From Phoronis australis (taxonomy: Eukaryota > Phoronida > Phoronidae): a DNA stretch of 38,402 nucleotides. The position numbers and the translations under genes were made by a program. Shown piece after piece: positions 30,680 through 38,402 of the stretch. The notes under the pieces are model-generated. The model was not told the origin of the DNA. It did no database searches and saw only the letters and a program-made list of their open reading frames with translations. The stretch is taken from assembly GCA_002633005.1 (NCBI GenBank), contig NMRA01000111.1, positions 612,340 to 650,741 on the forward strand, written 5' to 3'. How positions within the stretch are numbered: position 1 is the stretch's first letter; every line of letters begins with the position of its first letter.

Positions 30680-32179
30680 TTGAGAACCAGTGTTTTCTAC
30701 TGTATAACAGGAACCTGTTTTCCACTGAATAACAGGTGTTAAAACTTGTTCTCAAAATTTGGATTGCCAGTGAGTGACTATTGCCTGGATAACAATCCAA
30801 CCCAAGTACTCCAGACAAGAAACCGTCAATTTGGGTTTAGTGACAAAGCTTAAAATCTTTGAAGTACCCTGAGCTCCCAATTTTGAAATGTGAGATGTTT
30901 TTGCAACTAGTAGTCATTTTAACGAACCAAGTTTTTAAAGTTCGCTTGCATGCAATGTCTAACTTCAGGATGCTTTGATTACAGCGAACCTTAGTAGTTT
31001 CAGAAAGTTTAAGAATGGTTCTGAGATCTTGTTTTGCAATTAAACTGAAATTAATAGATGAGTGTTGCAAACTGCAACACTTGATGTCATGTAAATGTGA
31101 AAGCATAAAATGAAACAGTCGACGAGTCGGGGTCCAGGAGAGAGAGGACACTTGCATACGGATTGCATATGACCAAATCTGATACTCTGACCAGTGACCC
31201 GGGCATTGCAAAAGTCACTATGAAAGGGTGAATTTCCAAATAAATTCCACACAAAAATATTTACTTCTTGGTTGGAACTGTATAAAATAATCCACTTTAG
31301 CACCAAATCAACAAAAAGTTTCAGATGCAACTGAGGTTTGTTGTTTTACAAAGAATACAGCCCAAAGAGATTTTGCTGAAATTCAGTTCCATGTAAATAA
31401 TAACTTTGCATAATTATGTTATCAGAAAAGTTGACTCTTCCATTGAGGCTCTCACCAAAATGGGTCAGTTTTAATCATTGTGCCAACTCAAAAAAGGGTG
31501 AGGTTTTACCTTGCTGACTATACAAAAGAGTGAGTGTATAATCCTAATTTCACAGCAACAAACACCCTCCGAAATAACTGAATACTCTGTACGACTGTAG
31601 GATGGCTGTCAGAGGCACTGCTGAAGATGGATATTTACCTTAAAATCGAATTATCTGTAAGATGCCATAGATCGTCGAACAAAACCTGTGGAGATTCGCC
31701 GATATTTTTATTCTGCCGTCTGCTAAATTCCGCCAAATGAAAAGTAAGTCACAACTGATTGTATTCCCCAAGTAAAGTGGGTCGAGTCGATAGCATTGTT
31801 TATACTTTTCTAATCTTCGAGCGATTAAAAAATCAGGTTCGTAGCTCAGGCACATACTCATCTTATCCTAGGCAAGCAGCTCCGGTAGATCTAGGGCTGT
31901 GTACAAAAGTCAAATTAATGCATCTGATGGAATTGGCCGTAATTCGGTGCACCATAAAGACAAACCTGATGAGCTTCATATTTTTTGTAGTTTCATTGCA
32001 TTAAGGTAGTTTGTATTTAATTTTAAACGTAGCGTCATCACTAAGCTGTAATATGGTAACAAAAATGACAAGTCTGGTGCAGTGGCAAAAAGTGGTCATT
32101 TACAAAAATGAGTGTTTTTAAAGCTTCATAAATCCAAGTAGGCCTATTGTGTTTGAACAACTACAAAATGAGCTCTCCT
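30680..32179. other. Intergenic, no gene recognised
   Basis: Two overlapping - strand open frames (30837-31330) show no known motif. No element ends seen. Confidence 0.3.
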
Positions 32180-32472
32180 TAACTCTACAGGCGTAGTGTA
32201 TACTAGAGGTTCTCATCAAAAAGTAGTTCAACTGTTTATTTTTCGTGACAACAGCTCGAACGAGGCTTTGGAGTTCAGTAACTTATATAGCCTAGTGCCC
32301 TCCCAAGCATGCGCCGATCGAATCTATAAATTTTGGTGAAACGTTCAGTTGACGCCAGCTTACGGGTATATGAATAACAAAAATAGTATCTGTGCTACGA
32401 AACAGAACGATGTCCATTATAAGTCGAAATAAATGAAAATATTAAAAATGTCCTTAAAAACAAATTTCCGGG
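32180..32472 (-). repeat. Dispersed repeat, copy 1 (partner at 36285), abutting the THAP fragment
   Basis: Shares aactctacaggc, actagaggttctcatcaaaa, aactgtttatttttcgtgac and aatttccrggga with 36285-36528. Similarity ends where the THAP coding piece starts (32474). On the - strand it holds AATAAA, so it could be the 3' flank of the THAP element. Confidence 0.7.
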
Positions 32473-32473
32473 A

Positions 32474-33200
32474 TGTACTCATTATCGTCTCACACGGGCT
32501 TTGGGTACCTTACGTCGCTTTCCGAAGGATGACACACTTCGCCGTATGACTAGCTCGTTCATGTGAAGAACACAGCGCTACCCGTCCACGCGCAACGTAC
32601 AAAGCAGTGGAAGGTTACCGAGTGTGTGGCAAGAATTTTCTGCCGTCAGATTATGACAGATATGTACGCTGAATTGATGAAGGTCCCTGCGAAACAACGC
32701 CTGAAGAATGCCTACCATACCGTCGCTGTTGATTCCTGGCAGCGCCCCGTCGCCAACCCCGAGAAGTGCGTTTTTGAAGCGAGAAGCCTCGCGAGCTGTG
32801 GCCACTATATAAAAGCACTTCATCTACTGTCACCCGTGCCTCCAAACGTACCCCATTGTGTGCAATTCCGGAAACTACGTGATTCGTCCTGCGCTGTTGT
32901 CTCTAGCCCAAAGCCTGTAAGCAGCCCTGCAGCGATGTTGAGTAGTGGGAGTGAATACAGGCCCAGTTCGACACCCAGTGAAGAGGACAGTTCGTCATCC
33001 AATGAACAGATCGATGGGCCTAAGTTTGATAAGTTTATTGTGGACTTGTATTGGAGCTATTTGGAAGGTGCCAGGTGTGTGGCGAGGGAGTCACACGGCG
33101 GGATGTAAGCAGTTTGGGAGCTCAGATCACCCTTCCGTGGGAGTGTGTCGCGGGACAGTCGGGCAAGTGGGACACATATGAGTTCTTCCTCTGTACGTGA
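32474..33200 (+). pseudogene. THAP-domain protein pseudogene, body (inverted segment)
   Basis: Frame 1 from 32474: CTHYRLTRALGTLRRFPKDD then TLRRM, the THAP core up to the FP motif. Frame 2 from 32562: YRVCGKNFLPSDYDR at 32616-32660, the C-x2-H(F) end of the C2CH zinc site with His replaced by Asn. Frame 3: AELMKVPAKQRLK, and after another shift MPTIPSLL, in place of the AVPTIF motif. Later come KFIV near 33031 and LELFGRCQVCG (33051-33083), ending PWECVAGQSGKWDT. The LF-x-C-x2-CG...C-x-GxxxxW segment follows THAP in many invertebrate transposon-like genes. At least four frame changes, so it is dead. A 181-codon frame at 32563-33108 crosses it but mixes true and false frames. Confidence 0.75.
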
Positions 33201-33243
33201 GACGATAATGAGTACACCCCAGTACGCAGCAACATCGTGGCAT
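33196..33243 (-). pseudogene. THAP-domain protein pseudogene, N-terminus
   Basis: On the - strand ATG (33241-33243) opens MPRCCCVLGCTHYRLT, a THAP start with the first Cys pair of the C2CH zinc site. After the last Thr the THAP match stops. The same CTHYRLT codons open the + strand piece at 32474 in the same frame, so the two parts look like one gene split by inversion. Confidence 0.7.
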
Positions 33244-33349
33244 GTTGGCTGACTCGTAAGCAAAAGCAAACGACGACCGAACTTATCACAACCGAGGTAG
33301 AACAATGACTGACTCGACTGCTCTCACCGTTAGACTATATGAAAAGAAA

Positions 33350-33388
33350 TTGGCGCGAAATTCTTTACTCCCAAAACGTCACTTCCGG
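33350..33388 (-). promoter_or_regulatory. Promoter-like E2F and ETS/CRE sites upstream of the THAP start
   Basis: TTGGCGCGAAA (33350-33360, E2F type) and ACGTCACTTCCGG (33376-33388; on the - strand CCGGAAGTGACGT, ETS plus CRE half). They lie 107-147 bp upstream of the - strand ATG at 33243, as in TATA-less promoters. Confidence 0.4.
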
Positions 33389-34007
33389 AGTAGACGACGA
33401 GTAATTAATTAAATTACGAAAAGCAGTAAATAAGTGAAAAATATGTCTGGGATAATCAACGAACCTTATTTTTGCTAAAAATGACATGAAAAAAGGTTGC
33501 CATCGCCTTTAATGTTTGAGTATCAACTACAATCCTTTATGAATCCTACGGATAACGAAGGGCAAACGCATACAAATCTTCTCCCGAGTTCAAAATAACG
33601 GCACTGTCAGAACTGAATAAGTCAGTGTAGGCCAATCACTCCAGTAACCTTCAGGATTTATGCCGGGGTTATTGACTTCAGTATGATGCACGTGCTGAAG
33701 TTTTTTGGGATTGTTTCTCGATTGCTTTCCGTTAAAAGTGTACGGTCGAAGCATACATAACTAGTTGAATTAAAAACATACAGTTATTACTATATACTCG
33801 CGGTTCATGGCAATAGGGCCGTCCCAGATTACACAGCGACACTTGAATGTAGCTGTATTTACCCACAATGCCGTAAACATTCGTCAGGCACACTTGATGC
33901 CTCGTTTTCGAGCCACTGGAGTTTCACATGTTATTTGTTGTTGTCTGAATCTTAACAAGTTTTTCTCGGTTGCATTACTCTATTCGTTCTTCCTATGCTA
34001 ACGAAGT

Positions 34008-34154
34008 ATTAAGTGTTGTGTTGTGGGCTGCAACACAGGCGTGAAAAAGTTTTATAAACTGGACGTCAAATACCTGTGGATGCGTGATCTAAAATTCTTT
34101 GCCTTCCCGACATTAATGAGAGACACGAGAATGTGCCTGATTTCAAAAACTTGA
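34008..34154 (+). pseudogene. Second THAP N-terminal fragment
   Basis: KCCVVGCNTGVKKFYKLDVK at 34011-34070 followed by FFAFP (34096-34110) matches the start of a THAP domain: Cys pair, then FP. The expected initiator codon reads ATT, an upstream in-frame TAA excludes extension, and the frame ends at TGA 34152-34154 before the second Cys-His pair. Truncated; no transposase attached. Confidence 0.6.
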
Positions 34155-34294
34155 TCACGTACTTTCTTATTTCCATAATAACGGCGAATAAAAGTCATCT
34201 ACAATGCATACAAACACCTCCTGTTGCCGTGACAATATCTGACGAGTGCAGTTTTCAAATGCATATTCTATGCTACTGTTACTGAGTGCCGAAG

Positions 34295-34727
34295 CGTGTC
34301 AGTTTGCGTTCTTTCCAGGAATCGTCATGAAAAAATGCATGGAAAACTATTCCTCGACGTTGTTATTCTCAATGCAGAGTAAAGAATCGTTACCACCAGA
34401 TAAATACATGCAAGGTTGGTTACATTTAATTCAACCGACATCACAACAGTCACGTTTCAGATTACACTCTTTCCAAGAATTGTCATGAAAAAATGCTTGC
34501 TAACTGTGCCTCGGAGTTGTTGTTCTCAATGCAGGGTAAAGAATCGTTATCCGATAATTACATATGTACACACACGTTCTCTTGTACTACACAAGGTTGA
34601 TTGCATTACAATAGTCGCGTTTCAGGTTGCGTTCTTTCCAAGGATCGTCATAAAAAATGCTTGAAATGCTATTTATTCTCAGAAATTGTTGTTCACAATG
34701 ATGGGTAAAGAATTGTTATCAGTTTTC
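34295..34727 (+). repeat. Tandem repeat, ~158-165-bp unit, 3 copies
   Basis: Units share gttgcgttctttccaggaat, cgtcatgaaaaaatgctt, ttgttgttctcaatgcaggg and taaagaatcgttatc. The anchor ctttcc is at 34311, 34469 and 34634. Units are diverged, so old. Confidence 0.85.
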
Positions 34728-35280
34728 TGTTTTTGCTTCTTTGACCCCGTTATCCTCAGAAATTTGAGGCAATGTTTCCAATTTCTATTTACTGTTAATA
34801 CGGAGACAATGGATGAGTTAATCCATAACACAAACTATTTAACTGTCCAGCAGCTTCTATAATTTTTACAATACCACAAAAAATGAGATTTTATGTTAAA
34901 ATTTGACACTGATTTTGAACGAAAACTGATGTACATTTTAGTAATATAACATAAGAAATTAAACTGCAACGCATGGTATGATACAAATCCGTGACATACA
35001 CGTAGGGTGTATCACCCATTTAGGGTTTTTTGTCTGGTCTGAAGTGCACTGCACTCTTAAGATAGGAAACTGATTGGTTTTCTCATCGGACTGTGTGAAT
35101 GAATGAGCTTATGAAAAACTTATTGCACTATAATCATGATATGAATAAAAGAATGAAAAGAAAAAACAAGAAATTGCGGTTTTAATATGGGTGTGCCCTC
35201 TATATATTCGTCTTTTTATCCGTTTTATTCATAAAACGTACTTAGTCGGCACGCATCTGTTTACTCCGTGGATGGGGGTT
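34728..35280. other. Intergenic, nothing recognised
   Basis: AT-rich sequence without a supported feature. Confidence 0.3.
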
Positions 35281-35447
35281 ACAGGTTATCGCTGACCGAT
35301 GTTTAGTAGCTTTCGGTGTGACGATAGATTGAAGGTTCAAGTTAATCACTTTATTGATTTCGGTCGCACGTACTCAAGTCTACTCAAACAAAACGTACTA
35401 CATAATGTCTGTTCTATGCTGCAGCTAGTGCTGCAAAACCTTGACCA
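35281..35447 (+). repeat. Dispersed repeat, copy 2 (partner at 13631)
   Basis: About 70% similar to 13631-13800. A CAGGGGCGGAT MITE sits directly at its end. Confidence 0.6.
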
Positions 35448-35449
35448 TG

Positions 35450-35593
35450 CAGGGGCGGATTCAGGGTGTTGAGTTGAGGGGCGGGGCAGAGTTTTAGCCA
35501 GGAATTTGCTCGTCAGACACACCCCGAATTACCAAATTTAATATGGGTGAATTTTAGGTGGGCCATGTGGCCCCTTTCTAAATCCGCCACTTG
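35450..35593. mobile_element. MITE with CAGGGGCGGAT termini
   Basis: Left end CAGGGGCGGATTCAGG; right end aaatccgccacttg, its imperfect reverse complement. 144 bp. Same family as 25912-26146. Target duplication unclear. Confidence 0.55.
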
Positions 35594-35782
35594 AAAATGC
35601 CCAAAAATGACGAGATACTCTTCTCGAGCTGCATAACGGCTGTCCGAAGTACACACGCCATATCAACACCGTTTCACCATTCTTATCGCACAATTTTTTG
35701 AGCTATAGACTAAAACTAGGAGCTAGTAATTCCTAGACTAGAATAATAAGCTTTACCGCGACAACGACATTGCTGGTCCAGT

Positions 35783-35868
35783 AAAATGGCGGCTTGGAAA
35801 CGCAGACGCAGGTGTGTCAAGAATGCATAATCCAGGCGAGCTCCGCCCCCTTGCAAAAAGTCACGTGA
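35783..35868. promoter_or_regulatory. Cluster of YY1-, Sp/KLF- and E-box-like sites
   Basis: AAAATGGCGGC (35783-35793), CCGCCCCC (35843-35850) and TCACGTGA (35861-35868) within 86 bp, typical of a TATA-less promoter. The ATG inside the YY1 site opens only 14 codons (MAAWKRRRRCVKNA), so no gene is assigned. Confidence 0.3.
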
Positions 35869-35901
35869 CACCCGACAAACAAGATGACTGAGTGTCGTTA
35901 A

Positions 35902-36109
35902 CCCTTACAAAAATAAACTTAAGTGTTTGACTGAAAAATTTAAGTTTTTGTAACATAACTTAAGTTTTAGAGGAAAAACTTTTAAAAACTTAAGTTTTTA
36001 AAACTTCACTTTGTTCCAAAACACTTAAGTTTTTGTGATTGAAAACTTAATTTTTTCAGACCAAAATCTTAAGTTTTTCAATGAAAACTTAATTTCATTT
36101 TTGTAAGGG
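35902..36109. mobile_element. MITE with CCCTTACAAAAAT ends, packed with CTTAAG
   Basis: Perfect 13-bp terminal inverted repeats (35902-35914, 36097-36109). The interior is eight variants of AACTTAAGTTTTT, five of them with an intact CTTAAG palindrome. 208 bp, no coding capacity. Target duplication not clear. Confidence 0.8.
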
Positions 36110-36284
36110 AAACGACATTCCTGGTGGAATCGATGAGTGTTTGCACTATCTGAAAACGCTTCGACAAAGACAACAGACGATGCTTTTCAACAGAGAATCC
36201 TACGTTTATGATGTGGGAAATTGCAAAGGTGAATATGAAAAAATAAGTGGATTGGAGCCAGCGAAAATCTGAAGAACCCCTATG

Positions 36285-36528
36285 TAACTCTACAGGCAAA
36301 TTGTTTACTAGAGGTTCTCATCAAAAAGTAATTCAACTGTTTATTTTTTTTTTCGTGACAACAGCTCGAGCAGTTCAGTGAGTTCAGTAATCCAGTGCCC
36401 CTCCGTTGCTGTGCTGATCGAATCTCTCAATTTTGGAGAAAAGTTCATTTGAACACTATGAAACAAAACTATGTCTAAAGGTCGAAATAACTGAAAAATA
36501 GCAAAAATATGAAAACAATTTCCAGGGA
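36285..36528 (-). repeat. Dispersed repeat, copy 2 (partner at 32180)
   Basis: Homologous to 32180-32472 over its length. The overlapping - strand open frame (36341-36586) is not recognised. No THAP sequence follows this copy. Confidence 0.7.
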
Positions 36529-36529
36529 C

Positions 36530-37658
36530 TATCGTTAGACAAGTATTAGTAGTGCTGAGATATCCAGCAGGTGCCGTTAAACACACATCTCGCCGATTTA
36601 ACCGGTGCCTTTATTAAATTGATACTAACGGTGTGAATACAGCACAGCAACGTAAGCAAAAATCAGCGACAGTAGAAAGATGCACTCCGAAAAAGCATAA
36701 CCGTAATTTTCTGGGATTCACATTTCTTGAACACTGATGAATTAAACACCGACTTGTCTATACAACAGACCACCACTTCCTCCATCAGTCATGCCATTTG
36801 TTTGCGTAAAGCGCTACCTGTTGAGAATTGGACCAGCCAATCAGAAACGCCGGTGTAAAAAAATTCCCTGTGAAAATTAATTAAAAGGTACCTGCCTGTT
36901 CTCTACCACATAGCGACACGCAGGGAACCAGTGAGTTATCCGCTATTGCGGCTGATCGTCGCGCGTAACTTGTTGCAGAAATAATCCCAATGAATAAACG
37001 GAAAATATAAACTCAATAAATGTGGGTACTAGTAGGTAGCTCGACTTGGCTAATGTTTCATGCTAATCCCGGTCAGGTTGAAGTGCTGCTGTGCTGACTC
37101 AGCAGTTTTAGGCGTGAACTTGTGGAACACACGAGGAAACTCATTCAAATAATAACGTTCACGTCGCACTACACTAAATCAAATTACATTTTAATAAAAT
37201 GACGTAAATTTTAACCAATGTTTTTCAATTCACCAAACAATAATTACACACATACTCTTCCGATTCTTTGACTTACGTAAAGGCCGGGGACTCGAGGAAA
37301 TGGGTGATGATCATGACTAGACCAATAATTACAAAAATTGCTTGCACTAAACAAAAAGGTTGATTGCCTGTGTTCTGTCCAGTTAACTGAAATTGAGCTC
37401 TAAAACGTGGTTATGCCTTGGACGAAAGAATAAGGTGTTTTAATTTTAAAATTCAACTTGGTCAAGATTGATATTTGAAAACTATAACACATGAAATAGA
37501 TGTAATGATTAAAACCAAGAAAGCAGAATTGATGCAGTCATATAATTTTTATTTTCAATTGCGAGCCTGATTTTTTTATCGTAATCAAAATATATATTTA
37601 ATAACATCAAGTATTCAGAACAATGACAAATCAACTGTTAGTCCCTGTAGTGCCGCAC
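36530..37658. other. Intergenic, no gene recognised
   Basis: A CCAAT-type box (CCAATCAG at about 36837) is the only regulatory-looking site. No exon is supported. Confidence 0.3.
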
Positions 37659-37825
37659 CAGTGGCGGATCTACGGGGGGGTTCAGGGGGTTTAAACCCCC
37701 CCTTGGGCCAGGACCCAAAATTAAAAAAAAACAAAAACGTCGTCACCAAAACAAAAACGACACCACCAGCGTGTGTAAACCCCAAGTAAACCAACTTGGA
37801 AAAAAAATGAGGGGGGGGTTCACTC
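37659..37825. mobile_element. Truncated MITE with a CAGTGGCGGATC end
   Basis: CAGTGGCGGATCTACG then G-tract, ttcagggggtttaaaccccc, as in 25912-26146. The right terminal repeat is missing. The open frame across it on the - strand is low-complexity and spurious. Confidence 0.5.
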
Positions 37826-38402
37826 TGAAAAAATAAATTTTTGAATTGCAAATTGCTGTTATGAAAATCAACGCATTTTGAGTCTTCGTGGATCATCGGC
37901 AAAACGCGCGGAGATCAATTGTGGGCGCGCTTCCGTCGACACTTCTGAAGTTGCCAAGCATTTTAGATGGATTCACCGCTGAAAGAGCAGCTCTATAGCT
38001 GATTTCTTTAGATAACTAGCTTCTTTACTCTAAGATATAATTTGATTTGATTAGGGGAAATACTGTGGTGCCGCAACCCTGATATTCAGGCAAATTGACG
38101 TGCAACGTTTTTACCTCATCTGTCATTCCATTATACCCTACACGTTTGTAACTCGAATTTGACTGGTGTATAGTAAAGTTGTCTTGCGCAATACATACAG
38201 TGTAGCCTACATGTACATGTAGTATTTTTGAAAAGAACTCGTTTTCCGAAGAATTACTATTGTCGCGGGCGCCGTGGTCTGGTCGCGGAACCGTTTGAAG
38301 ATGCACTCTAACAAGCTATGTCTATACAAAAAATGACCAAGGGGGCACTCACATTGACAAAGTGACCGCATTCGCGAACAGTGTACAGTACCAGAAATTG
38401 CG
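37826..38402. other. Window end, nothing recognised
   Basis: A 93-codon - strand open frame at 38025-38306 shows no known motif and is not called as a gene. Confidence 0.3.

Noticed and set aside
32563-33108. 181-codon open frame as an intact gene
   Set aside because: It begins with GTG, and it overlaps THAP-family motifs that fall in all three frames, so only parts of it are ancestral coding sequence.
38025-38306. 93-codon - strand open frame as a gene
   Set aside because: No motif, no splice context, and it reaches near the window end; evidence is too thin.

Overview
The window is eukaryotic nuclear DNA, AT-rich, with GT-AG introns, dense decayed transposons and one run of Ns. Its one clear host gene is the 3' half of dynactin subunit 4 (DCTN4, p62) on the + strand. 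Seven coding exons between 6705 and 25101 give an uninterrupted ~215-residue C-terminus with conserved phases and a stop. The protein and the mobile elements around it (THAP-domain genes, DDE_Tnp_4 transposases, a GIY-YIG retroelement, tRNA-derived SINEs) point to an invertebrate metazoan, probably marine. The sequence alone does not fix the phylum.

Layout. 1-6704: intron of DCTN4 upstream of the first visible exon, holding an SINE-like piece, a GIY-YIG (Penelope-like) remnant and a ~2.1 kb block of a repeat built from diverged ~145-bp monomers. 6705-12965: six short DCTN4 exons. 12966-24975: a 12-kb intron with two transposase fragments, a 259-bp exact duplication next to an N, and a second full copy of the ~145-bp-monomer repeat that is itself split by a ~1.58-kb transposon. 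24976-25101: last coding exon, then a 3' UTR with AATAAA at 25534. 25.6-38.4 kb: intergenic DNA rich in MITEs, hairpins and pseudogene fragments. These include a palindromic tRNA-Ser(GCU) 3'-half/primer-binding-site-like element, a THAP gene that looks broken by an inversion, and a CTTAAG-rich MITE.

Most notable. (1) Each ~145-bp monomer of the main repeat carries a site close or identical to the CTCF core consensus, all in one orientation. (2) A THAP-family gene is split: its start lies on the - strand, the rest lies on the + strand, and the 20-bp junction sequence is present in inverted orientation at both ends, as expected for an inversion through staggered breaks. (3) A ~230-bp palindrome has arms that each carry the 3' half of tRNA-Ser(GCU) including a CCA end. 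No intact transposon, CRISPR array or functional tRNA gene was seen.
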